A DNA stretch of 64,000 nt, from the NCBI GenBank assembly GCA_033065855.1, contig JAVXUO010003221.1, positions 1-64,000 on the forward strand, in the 5' to 3' direction. This DNA comes from Escallonia rubra. Its lineage: Eukaryota; Streptophyta; Magnoliopsida; Escalloniales; Escalloniaceae. The notes under the pieces are model-generated. The model made no database searches. It was not told the origin of the DNA and was given only the letters and a program-made list of their open reading frames with translations. The position numbers were made by a program, and so were the translations under genes. Shown piece after piece: positions 23,061-33,047 of this stretch; position 1 is the first letter of the stretch, and each line of letters begins with the position of its first letter.

Positions 23061-25624
23061 CTAATCATCCGGAAGTACTTCAATATCCGAGTCACTGCTC
23101 TTCCTATCATCAATCGGTTTATCTTGCTCGCGGTATTTCGCATCAAGATAATCCTTCCAACATACACATAGCTCGAGCGACTCGGGGTTAAGACGACTCC
23201 TCCTGTCATCCAAAACCCTCCCGCTGGCTGAAAATGCCGACTCTGAAGCAACCGTGGAGGCTTGCACTGGCAGTACATCCCGTGCAATTTGGGATAAATT
23301 TTTATACATGTTTTGATTTTGTTTCCAAAAATTTAACAAATTAAAATTAACCTGTTCTTGCATTGATAAATCAGAATAATGATCAGTATTTGCATATACA
23401 CCAATCTCATTAAAAGAGGAAAAAGTATACGAACCTGCCGAATTAGAAGTACCTTCACCTGGTAGTTGTCTTGCTACTAGATGTTCAAAGCCCTGAAGGT
23501 ATGGCGCATAATACCTCTCAACAGTGGATGATGTAGCTCGCCCGCGCACGTCAGCAGAATTACGATAGAGGTTGAACAAGTCCTCAAACCTCTTGCTCAC
23601 TTTTGCTGTGAGTGCGGTTGTCTCCTCTGCTGTGTAGCACATTAATTTCGATATCTCTTGTATCAAGGCGTTCACGCCATGCAACTTTAACCTAGGATCT
23701 AAACAAGTAGCCACAGTAAAAATAACAGGCAGTTTACTCCAATATTTATTAAACTTTTCATCCATCACTTTTACTATTTCCCTAAAGGGTCCTATATATC
23801 TCCATTTTGTTAACATTGTAGCCATCTTGAGAATTTCTATTACAGCGAGAGAAGAGGTGGGATAGTACGTACCAGACAATAAATTGGTAGACGTGTAGAA
23901 TACCTTTAAAAATTCATCTAGGTATGTGGTCATCTGCCATTCCTCTTGAGTTGGCAAGCCGGCTGGGAACTGGGTTAGTAGAAAATGCGTATAAACTTCT
24001 CGGTATGCCAGAATGTGTAAAAGCATGTGGTATGTAGAGTTCCACCTGTGGACCACATCTGTAACTGCTCTCCTGCGAGGCATATTATATTCAACACACA
24101 ACGTTTTAAATTGTTGTGTTCTCGAACTCGAGCTATTAACATACGCTGTCATACCCCTCATTTTGACAAGAATATCTCCTGCAGCAGCTAAACCATCTTG
24201 AACAATTAAATTAATAATGTGACAAACACAGCGAACATGAAATAATTCACCATTAAGTACAGGTTGAAGCGTGTCCTTTAAAGCTGCAACAACAGCTTTA
24301 TTATTAGAAGCATTATCAAAACTAACACTCATAATCTTATCCTTTATTTTAAATGTGGTACATGATTTTAATATAAGAATAGCAATGTTCATTCCATCGT
24401 GCGGAAAAGGAAAGTGCTCGAAAGCGATGATTCTCTTGTGCATAACCCAATCTGCATCAATCCAATGAGCGGTCACACAAGAATAACTAACAAAAGTAAA
24501 TGGAGATTGCCAAATATCAGAAGTAAGACTAACTTTACCGTCAAATTTATCGAAATAATCGATAAGGCGTACTTTGGCAGCATTGTACTGTCGGAGTGCA
24601 TCGGATCTAGTTGTGTTTCTATGAACCTTTTTGTACAAAGGTTGAATGTATGTGTTCATATATCTAGAGTGCTTAGGATTATCGGCAAAAGAAAAGGCTT
24701 GTTCATCATGAATAACAAATTCAGCGAGACCGTCTCTTTGCTCTCGCTGATTATAAACAAATAACTTACCGTTAAAAGATTGCGTTTGGGTAGGTTCGAC
24801 GTGGCCTTGTCGAGGTGCACACTGAGGGTAATGCCTGTTAAGATGTCCATTACCACTACCAGACGAAAATAATTTAGAGCAGTACTTACATCGAGCTTTT
24901 CGGATGCCGTCCACCGTAACAAATTCAGCAAAGGTTGAACGTATGTGTTCATATATCTAGAGTGCTTAGGATTATCGGCAAAAGAAAAGGCTTGTTCATC
25001 ATGAATAACAAATTCAGCGAGACCGTCTCTTTGCTCTCGCTGATTATAAACAAATAACTTACCGTCAAAAGATAACTGCGTTTGGGTAGGTTCGACGTGG
25101 CCTTGTCGAGGTGCACACTGAGGGTAATGCCTGTTAAGATGTCCATTACCACTACCAGACGAAAATAATTTAGCGCAGTACTTATATCGAGCTTTTCGGA
25201 TGCCGTCCACCGTAACTACATCGAAATGATTCCAACACTCGGCTTTCTTTTTTTTTTTTCCCCTTTTGGACTTCTGGCACGTTACCAGAGGCATTGCTCG
25301 GCCCTTCTTCATCATGACCAGGCATAGGGTTGAGATTATACCACGGAGTAGTAGCTTCGCCAACCGAGCTGCGTCCTTGACTATAATGCGGGGGGTCTTC
25401 ATCAGGCGTGTATTCAAAATCTGGAATGTTTTGATTGAACTCCTAATTGGCTTGGGCATACAGCCTGTACTCATTCGTCCAGGAACGAATGGTTGTGTTG
25501 GTGCTTGGATTGGTGTTTGTGATGGCCGTGGCGCTGGCGCTTGTGCTGGTGGTGGTGCTTGCGATGATGATGATGTTTTTCGTGATGACGATGCACGCCT
25601 CATTTTCTTCAATAATCCAGCCAT
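23061..25624 (-). pseudogene. hAT transposase, frame broken by an internal duplication
   Basis: From the right: a Ser/Pro-rich start (MAGLLKKMRRASSS), a Lys-rich stretch, then a BED zinc finger (CWNHFDVV, YCAKLFSSGSGNGHLNRH). The RNase H-like catalytic region follows (LTSDIWQSP, SCVTAHWID, SVSFDNASNNK, VRCVCHIINLIVQDGL, RWNSTYHML, DPRLKLHG). It ends with the hAT C-terminal dimerisation domain (LNFWKQNQNMYKNLSQIARD, ASESAFSASGRVLDDRRSRL). The 617-residue frame 23061-24914 holds everything after the BED finger. The BED segment occurs twice: 24930-25216 is a tandem copy of 24637-24920, offset by 293-296 bp, not a multiple of three, so the upstream frame cannot read through. The region near 25300-25480 also reads better in another frame (EFNQNIPDFEYTPDEDPPHY), suggesting further frame changes. 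Confidence 0.9.
24637..25216 (-). repeat. Tandem duplication of the BED zinc-finger coding segment
   Basis: Two nearly identical copies of about 285-295 bp lie head to tail, sharing ATATATCTAGAGTGCTTAGG, CGTCTCTTTGCTCTCGCTGA and GGATGCCGTCCACCGTAAC. They differ by a few substitutions and a 3-bp indel, so the duplication is recent. Confidence 0.95.
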
Positions 25625-26224
25625 ATTTCACGCTAAACTTTGTAAGAGTAACTAAATACACAAGTATAAGAGTAGTAATAAGAAATAACAATTAAAAGAA
25701 TGAACGAGTAACAAATATTAATCACTGAGGGTAATTCTGATCCAATCTGGAAAGAGTTAGTAATTAAAAAGCATTTAGTAATAGTAATAATCTATACTAC
25801 CTATAAAAGTACGAATCTTGTAAATCTTTTTATTCCATTTTTGTCCTTCGTTAATCACTCTAATAACAATCTTATCCTTTAATAATTACTACTCCATTAT
25901 TACCCTACCCTTTCATAAATACTATTGTTCATTAGTAATTGTGTAATCATTTAGTTGGGCTAATTACACTTATATCCCTGAGGTTTGGGGGTAATTACAC
26001 GCGAGGACACAAAGTTTCAAAATGTAACACTTGTGTCCATTGACAAACGGAACCCTAAAAATCCTAACGGTTTTAACAAAATGACTTTATTGCCCTTATG
26101 TTAGAAAGTTAATTTTTTAAATGCCATTGTTTCTTTTTAGAAAAGAAAATCAGAAAAGAAAAACACCCCCCACCCCATCTGCATCCCCCTCGCCCTTCCC
26201 CGTCACCCACCCACCCCGCCTGCT

Positions 26225-26340
26225 TCCCTTCCCCGGCGCCGCACCTCGCCTGTTCCCCTTCCCCGGCGCCGCACCCCGCCTGCTCCCCTTCCCCGGCGCC
26301 GCACCCCGCCTGCTCCCCTTCCCCGACGCCGCACCCCGCA
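26225..26340. repeat. 30-bp GC-rich tandem array
   Basis: Four units of TTCCCCGGCGCCGCACCCCG plus CCTGCTCCCC, with small variations. It extends the captured minus-strand frame into Gly/Ala/Lys/Arg repeats (RRGAAPGKGS). Confidence 0.9.
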
Positions 26341-26350
26341 TGCCTCCTCC

Positions 26351-26515
26351 TTCTTCGACCAACCGGTCCACCTCTTGTTTCACTTTGGGGTCGCCGTAGT
26401 CGTCGTCGATGTACGGCAGTGCATCTATAACGTCTGCGGCTGCGGTGGACCACGTCGGTCGGTAGGAATGAGGAGCTTCTAGCATTCGGATCTCTTATTT
26501 GCTGTCCGTCGCCAT
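26351..26515 (-). pseudogene. Captured MOS4/SPF27 (BCAS2) first-exon fragment
   Basis: Reading leftward from ATG 26515: MATDSK, a stop, EIRMLEAPHSYRPTWS, TAAADVIDALPYIDDDYG, DPKVKQEVDRLVEE. This is the N-terminus of SPF27/BCAS2, called MOS4 in plants, a subunit of the PRP19/NTC spliceosome-activating complex; V-(I/V)-DALPY-x-D and the following VDRLVEEE are its hallmark. The fragment stops at VEE, where the family continues with EMRR, and runs into the 30-bp tandem array. The in-frame TAA at codon 7 means only the internal ATG (26485) opens a frame, a 111-residue chimera. About 50 of roughly 250 family residues are present, so it is not a functional gene. Confidence 0.87.
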
Positions 26516-26708
26516 CGCCTTTGTTTGCACAAGCACACCCAAAGCTCGTTTCCTCTGAATACCAGAAAGACTACCACTAAAATGGTGTGGACAGGGGCTG
26601 CCGGCGGTGAGGGGCCGGGGAAGGAGGGACTGCGACGGCGGGGGCGGGGGAGGGAGGCGACGGTCGGCGGGGACTTCAGATTTACCGGCAATGGGAGAGA
26701 GAACATAA

Positions 26709-26915
26709 AACCCTAATTTCCAAATTAGGGTTTTCTTGAAACCCTAATTTGCAAATTAGGGTTTCAAGAAAATCCTAATTTGCAAATTAGGGTTTCAAGA
26801 ATATCCTAATTTGCAAATTAGGGTTTCAAGAATATCCTAATTTGCAAATTAGGGTTTCAAGAATATCCTAATTTCTAAATTAAGGTTTCAATAAAATCCT
26901 AATTGTGACTTTAAA
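26709..26915. repeat. Palindromic subterminal array, six units
   Basis: About 31-bp units, each with CCTAATTTGCAAATTAGGG and a TTTCAAGAATA-type linker. The same design as 13878-14030. The outer units are more diverged than the inner ones. Confidence 0.9.
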
Positions 26916-28722
26916 TTAAGGCTTGAAATTTTAATTTAAATTTTTTAAAAATATTCAGTATATACAGTACAAGGGGTAGTATTGTCATTTTAAAAATACG
27001 TATTGATGACATCATACAAAAAGTACAATTTTTGGATGGAACCCTAACGGATGGACACGACTGATACATTTTAAAAGTGTTTGGTCACGGAATGTTACAT
27101 TTTGAAACTCGTTGTCCTTGACTGTAATTATACCCAAACCTCAGGGATATAAGTGTAATTAGCCCTTATTTCAATAACAACTTTACATTCCCTAATTAGT
27201 TTTTTTGTACTGTATTTAAGAAACATTATGTTATAAATTTAATCTAAATCAATATTTACATATTAAATTTTGATGAAATTAAAATAATATTGGGTAATGA
27301 ATCTATTTTATACATTGATTGAAAAATGAAAAGTGTGATGAGAAAGAAAAACATAACAAAAAAGTTCCTTTATTATATTCTTTTAATTTAGTTAAAATAA
27401 AATAAATATTAGATATTGACCTGGTTAATGAGAATTGTAATTTTCTTTCTTCATTTTAGGTTAGTAAACAATTAACCAATTGAAAAACTGAAAAACGAAA
27501 ACAACATAAAGAATCTAAAATACGTGAAAAATCAATTAAGAAACAGAAAATTGATAGGAAAACAAAAAAATGGTTAAATAAAAAAATAAGGCTCAAATAT
27601 GGTGCAAATTTGAATTAAAAATATGTTCGGTTATTACAGTTGAAGACTGGGTGTTTTGTGTTTCTTATTGATGAAACATAAATGACCTGATCTTGAAAAT
27701 TACAAATCTTAACCATTAACTAATATAATAATTTGTAAAAATAAAGACATAGATTCATTCTTTTAAGTTCTCTATTTGCTTTTATTTTCAACAATACCAT
27801 CACACATTTCTTCAATCCAAAGCTTACAAAGAATATTTTCAAACATTGAATTGATTACAATTGCGATCTTCAAATAACATTTCTTCTGAAAAAATCACAA
27901 AAAGTTGAGAACATAATTGAATTACATTATTTTTTATCCCAAGTATGATAATAAATCACCTCAAATATTTCTCTCGACTATATTCTCGTGCAACGCACGT
28001 GCTCTATACTAGTAAATAAAAATTCACTAATTACTAATTACTAGATAAAAGAATTAGAGAATAACAAATTAATAAGATGAGTAGTTAGTAATTACAATTT
28101 AGCAAGAGTAATAATTAGTAAACAAGAGTAATAATTATCAAGGCCACTAATTAGTAAAATAATAGTAGTAATTAGCAAGAGTAGTAATTGGAGAGGGAAA
28201 TAGTAGCAAAGCTTGTAGAAATGTAGAATGTTTAGATAAGAGAGAGTAAGAAGATTGGTGTGAAAAATTAAAGAGAACTAGTGTGAATTTATAGATTTTG
28301 GAAACTTCACAAAAGACCAAAATACCCCTAAAAACTATCCGTTTATAGTTGTTGGGGAGGGTAAGAGTGTAAAAACCCTTAAAAGAGTTGAAAAAATTAA
28401 GTTAGACTAAAATACCCCCCAAACTAGCCGTTATATTGCTGTTGGGGGGGTAAAAGTGGAATTTAGGGAAGTTATGGGGAATAAATCCGTTGGGGGGAAA
28501 AGGGGGGAAAATCAAATTTTCAAACCAGGTGGGGCCTGCTGAACCGGGCCGAAACCGAGCCGGGCCAGAACCGGGCTTTTCCGGGCCGGGCCTGGCCCGG
28601 GCTTTTTTCCGAGAAATCTTGGCCTGGTCCAAGCCCAGGCCCAAAGCCCACTACATTAGGGCCGCTACTGTTCACATACCGGGCCGGGCCAGCCCGCGCC
28701 GCGGGCTCTTTTGACGACTCTA

Positions 28723-28805
28723 CCCCCACCTCCGCCCCTGCGTTTCTCTCAAAACTCACAAAACCCCTTCTTGAACCCTGCAATTTCATAGTCGAACGCC
28801 CAGTG
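28723..28805 (+). promoter_or_regulatory. 5' leader of the MAM33 gene between the hAT end and ATG
   Basis: Only 83 bp separate the hAT right end from the start codon. They contain the 8-bp duplication and pyrimidine-rich sequence (CCGCCCCTGCGTTTCTCTC) of 5'-UTR character, with no TATA box. The native promoter was therefore displaced to beyond 22291, 6.4 kb away, or the hAT end now serves as promoter. Which one holds cannot be read from the sequence. Confidence 0.55.
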
Positions 28806-30965
28806 ATGGCTCGTTTCCTCCAAGCTTCAAGGAGAGCACTCTTCTCCTATTGCAAGACCCTAATAATTCCTCAACGCCACCAACACCAATTTTTTCCTCT
28901 AGCAAACACACCTCCTTCAGTCTTTTATCATCATTTTTCCTCCGCAGCTCCACACAAGTCCCGCATCGAATCCAACATCATTCGGATCCTTCGCGACGAG
29001 ATCGAATACCAGTCCGATTTCGCCCCTCCCCACCAGGTTATTACTCCCCTTTCCCTTCCCCTTATTTGGTAGTCTATGCTTTGAAGGAAAGTTATCTTTA
29101 ATTCCAGCCTTATGTTGGGCAATGCTAAGTGCTTTTACGATTTTTTCTTCGTTTTGAGATTGTGAAACTATCGACTCAAAGGGGTTATGTGTATTAGCCC
29201 TGATTTTTCGAAATAGTGTATGGTTCTGGACCATTGGTCCGTTTCTGCTTGTGTCACATCAGCCTCCTGGTTCAACAGTCCTAGATTTCAGGACCATGCA
29301 TTTGCTGCTTGATCTTGGATTACCCTTTATTTGTATGGAGAAAATTAAGGAAGAGAAAGTAATTTACCAAGTCTAATGTAATGCAAATTCTATTCCACGC
29401 TATTCTATGTCATTCATAGTAGAAATCCGAATTATCCGTCAAACTGGAAACCGATTTTTGAATGGAAAAGGGAAAAACTAAAATGAAAAAGCGTGACTCC
29501 AAAATGACATAGTTTGGATTAAAAATTGACGTGAAATGACAAAATTACCATGAATGAAATTACAACTCAGCCATTAATGATGTAATCAAAATTATATCGT
29601 TTTTTATTCATATAGCGTAGCAACATATTAGAACCCCCTTTAAAAATACTCGGATCCACTGCTTTAAAAATTTATTGCAGGATATGCCACATCATTTGTA
29701 GTTCAACTTTCTTTGATCGAATTTGGAATGTAGGATATAAAAAGGACTAACTATAACAAGTTATGACTCAGGCCATGTGATGAGTTTTAAGCATGAAGTG
29801 CCAATACGCCAAACCACCTGATGGATTCTGTTGAATGTTCATTGGATCCAATGTATTGGAGATATTGAGAGCTTGTTGTATTACAGTCTCTCACTAACCT
29901 AAGTATCCTTGTCTAGCCTAAACTTTTTTAGTGTCACAAACTTCAGTTCTATTGGGGTTTCCTTATATTCCTTATTCGCTTTGTTGACATTTTACAGCCT
30001 GATACAAAGTTTCATGCCTTTACCGTGGAAGATCGACCTGGGGAGCAGTGGGTAACATTGAAGGGCAAATCTGTATGGGATGAAAGTATCAAAATTGAAG
30101 CTACAGTGTTTGATGGATCGACTTTAGTTCCAAAAACCACGGGAGACAGTAGCGGTAAAGATATGCGGCTTCACATTAGCTTGCTAGTTGATATATCAAA
30201 GGGCGAAGGAAGCGATTTACTGGAGTTTGTATGCTCGGCGTGGCCGGACAGTTTGGAGATTCAGAAAGTCTACATGTTTCGACGTGATGGTTCACTGCCG
30301 TACTTGGGACCTGATTTCAAGTATGACTTTTTGCCATTCTTCTATTTGCTTCTTGCATTTCAGACTGATGGGCACATTATTGAATTTGCAAATGAATTAG
30401 ATGGTTTCTTCTTTATATTGTTCCTGAGTTTGACACATATGAATCACCGGCTTCAAATCTCTGGTAGGCAACCTGGAATGTCCATTTTTTGAAAACTTGC
30501 AGATTGTTTGTGGGAGCATTAATCTTTTTCCCATCAACATATTTCAAAAGCAAATAGATCTTTCAATTTTTTAATTCGATTATTAATAATCCACTTTACC
30601 CCATTTAAATCTGAGTGCTGCTTACTGCTGAATTACAAAATGTTTGGTCTTATGACAGGTAACTAGAAATTCTAAGCGTGAGTTATATGATCATTTCTCT
30701 CCCAACCTTTTCGGTGCCAAGATATAAGAATATTTTTCTGGTTGTTTATTGTCATGTTCTGCTTTCTCGATAACACTTTTTCTTGTGTTTTTGAAATGCT
30801 TCCAGGGACATGGATAGCGAGCTTCAGAGTTCATTTTGTGAGTTCCTGAAGGCGAGGGGGGTAAATGACGACCTTTCTGTTTTCTTACACGCATTTATGA
30901 ATAACAAGGATAGAACTGAGTTGATAAAATGGTTGGGAAAGATCAAGTCTTTTGTGGAGCTATAG
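28806..30965 (+). CDS. MAM33/p32-family mitochondrial matrix protein (three exons)
   Basis: CDS = join(28806-29036, 29998-30320, 30806-30965), 237 residues. Introns are GT-AG (CAG/GTTATT to TTACAG/CCT; CAA/GTATGA to TCCAG/GGACATGG) with phases 0 and 2. The N-terminus (MARFLQASRRALFSYCK) is Arg-rich without acids, a likely mitochondrial presequence. The p32 fold starts at about residue 52 (IESNIIRILRDEIEYQSDF). Family signatures are FTVEDRPGEQWVTLKGK (85-101), VDISKGEGSDLLEFVCSAWP, YLGPDFKDMDSELQSSFCEF and the C-terminal RTELIKWLGKIKSFVEL. Length fits the family (about 220-280). Plant members act in the mitochondrial matrix; p32 proteins form acidic trimers. The second exon also has a read-through frame past its donor, which I reject because exon 3 completes the domain. 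The frame is intact, so the gene is probably functional despite the hAT insertion 83 bp upstream. Confidence 0.95.
29037..29997 (+). other. Intron 1 of the MAM33-family gene
   Basis: 961 bp, GT-AG. AT-rich, with no recognisable element inside apart from a TTAGAACCCCC-type stretch near 29630 that I could not assign. Confidence 0.85.
30321..30805 (+). other. Intron 2 of the MAM33-family gene
   Basis: 485 bp, GT-AG, phase 2: the split Lys codon (AA/G) joins GPDF to DMDSEL. Confidence 0.85.
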
Positions 30966-31233
30966 AAGGATTTCTATAGATCAGTTAATATATTTCAACT
31001 TTTGCTTTGCTCATAGAATGTTTTGCACTAGATAGCAACTTTCTTACATTGTTTGCAACCGTGCATCATGTGCATTTCAAAAGCTGTTGGCTACGTGCAA
31101 ATATCTGATGTTATCACAAGATAAAAACTTAGGTGTCAGTTTTATGAATTAGTTGCTGCGTTTGAGTCTAATGAAAACGGGTTGTTTCAAACTTACAGTT
31201 ATGCAAATACTTGCTGAATCTGCTTGACTAGTC

Positions 31234-31617
31234 CTTAGTTGCACAAAGCGGGGGCGGGGACGGGAGCAGGAGCGGGAACGGGGGCGGGGGAGCGTAAGAA
31301 CCTGGAAGAATTTAAGGTTGGGAGCGGCTTGAATAAATAAATGCGTTAAAGTCAAAGAGTATTACCATTTCTTGAATATAGTTTGAGAGAGAGAGCAACA
31401 AACAAGGACTTGAAGGAAGAGAGAAACAAGGAATTGAGTTGAAAAGGGCTTGATTTTTAGGTACTCTCTCACTTGTTCCATGCATCTCTGTCCAGCTAAC
31501 GGGATGGAGTTCCCATATGAGCTTGGGACGAGATCCCATGGAGCTCCTAACTTGGGATCGCAAAAGCGAGTTTCCGAGAGAGAAGCGTCACCATATGAGG
31601 AGTTTCCTGCAACTAAG
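31234..31617. mobile_element. hAT-type MITE, 384 bp
   Basis: The ends CTTAGTTGCA and TGCAACTAAG are perfect inverted repeats, flanked by a perfect 8-bp duplication GACTAGTC (31226-31233 and 31618-31625). The left half has a GGGGCGGGGACGGGAGC-type GC-rich subterminal stretch. It lies about 270 bp beyond the MAM33 stop, perhaps in or just past the 3' UTR. Confidence 0.93.
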
Positions 31618-32054
31618 GACTAGTCATACAAGTGTTTTATTGTTTTTTTTTCTTTTCGAGTTGAATGTGATGAAATCGATGAATTGAACATACGAGGTTG
31701 CATTAACCGGGGATAGACAACAGACCAGATAATTGTGTCCATTTGTAGCAAATAATGAGTGTGGATTAAGATGGTAATTCACTATGAGATCCCAAAAACG
31801 TATTTTTGCAGTCAGTACACACTGTACATCATTCTTATAATTGAGAAGGGCTATATTGTTTGGACTGATAGTTAGTTGTGCTTCTTAACTTGATGAGAGT
31901 GATAGGCTTTCTCTATAGTTGAAGGGGAGATGTCGACAACTTGACACTTGGTTCTCTGCTTGGTTCATGTGGTGACACTGACTCTTCAGAAACTTCAGGC
32001 GTTTTTGAAGATCAACTGACTACCAGTTTAAAGTCTTGATTGATGACTGTCAGC

Positions 32055-32876
32055 CTATGAAGCACCGGTGCGGCACTTAGGGTGAAGCACCGGCATCGGG
32101 TACACGTCGGGTGCAGCACCGGTGTGTGTCCAACTTTTTTTTTTATTTCTTAAATCCCGGGTTCGGCTCGGGTGTGTATCGGCAATGTGAAAGGCAGATC
32201 TGTCACCACCGGCGACCACTGGCAATCTGAGAGAAGAAGTAGAAGCAGCAGCAGAAGAAGAAGAAGAAGAAGAAGAAGAAGAAGAATGAGAAGGAGAAGA
32301 AGAATGAGAAGGAGAAGGAGAAGGGGACTTACCGGAAACCCACTGCGGCGTGCGCCGTGCGCTTGCTTCCAGAGAAGAAGGAGAAGGAGTCGATCTCTGT
32401 CTGTCGATGTTCTCTATGTTTTGACGTTCTGACTTTTGAGTTTTTGACATCTAGTTTTGTTATATTATTTAAGGACCCCAATTGTTAAGTTATTACACAA
32501 ACCAACCCCAGTACTTCAAAGAAATAAAAGTAATACCACATAAAAAAATTATTATGTTCAGTTCTACAATTTTAATATTTGTAAAACAACCCATTAAACT
32601 TAACAAATTCTTACTAATTTGGTTGAAAGCTTTAAAATTTACAAAAGCACCCATTAAACTTAAAACTCACTACTTTGGTTGGAATATTAATATCTTTTCA
32701 CATATATCAAACACATATATTATGATCATTAAGATTTAAATTGTTTAAAAATTAAATACTAAGTATACATAATTAAAAAAATATTTATAAAATATGCCGT
32801 ATCCCTGCGCACCCATATCCTAAATTTTTAAAAAATGCCGTATCCGCGTATCTGCACCCGTGTCCGTGCTTCATAG
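32055..32876. mobile_element. Non-autonomous hAT element, 822 bp
   Basis: Ends CTATGAAGCACCGGTGCGG and, inverted, CTATGAAGCACGGACACGG with a perfect 8-bp duplication CTGTCAGC (32047-32054 and 32877-32884). A GAA-triplet run (32245-32330) inside makes Arg- and Ser-only frames, which are not genes. Confidence 0.93.
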
Positions 32877-33047
32877 CTGTCAGCATAGTCCTAGTTGTTT
32901 ACAAGGCAATACATCTGTGAACACCAACTGATACGAATTGAAGTGTCTAAAGCATCAGATTTGGAATTGGGATTCTACTTCTATTCCTGAATATTTTTAG
33001 TGCGAATGAGGACCCAAAAAAACTCTGATGCTGGTCAGAAGTAGGAG

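Larger units (their letters stand above)
25957..27165. mobile_element. Pack-MULE carrying a MOS4/SPF27 fragment, 1209 bp
   Basis: The terminal repeats GGGCTAATTACACTTATATC and GATATAAGTGTAATTAGCCC bracket the element, followed inward by CCTGAGGTTTGGGG. The flanking 9-mers (CATTTAGTT and TTATTTCAA) do not match, so no target duplication is preserved. The cargo on the minus strand is a splicing-factor gene fragment, then a 30-bp tandem array. The right half, with the palindromic array, is shared with 13033-14045. No transposase is present. Confidence 0.85.
25791..28012 (+). mobile_element. Non-autonomous Helitron with a nested Pack-MULE
   Basis: It starts TCTATACTACCTATAAAAG after A-25790 and ends with the hairpin CGTGCAACGCACG, GTGCTCTATA and CTAG before T-28013. 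It matches the Helitron at 15076-16289 in reverse. Without the MULE at 25957-27165 it is about 1 kb. It inserted into the hAT at 22299-28722. Confidence 0.87.
22299..28722 (-). mobile_element. hAT transposon with transposase gene, 6424 bp, near a gene start
   Basis: Ends TAGAGATTTCAAA and, inverted, TAGAGTCGTCAAAA are flanked by a perfect 8-bp duplication CCCCCACC (22291-22298 and 28723-28730). Dense GGGCCGGGC motifs fill both subterminal regions. The minus strand encodes a BED-type zinc finger and hAT transposase (23061-25624). A Helitron (25791-28012) holding a Pack-MULE (25957-27165) is inserted between the transposase start and the right end, so about 4.2 kb is the original element. The transposase frame is broken, so this copy is probably no longer autonomous. 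Confidence 0.94.

Noticed and set aside
26709-26915. CCCTAA/TTAGGG motifs suggesting an interstitial telomere
   Set aside because: The motifs are in inverted pairs 8 bp apart within 31-bp units, not in head-to-tail 7-bp plant telomere repeats.
30025-30492. 155-residue frame reading past exon 2 of the MAM33 gene
   Set aside because: The extension beyond 30320 is intron. The GT donor and the next exon complete the p32 domain.
32172-32450. Arg-rich and Ser-rich frames on opposite strands
   Set aside because: Both come from the GAA-triplet run in the hAT at 32055-32876.
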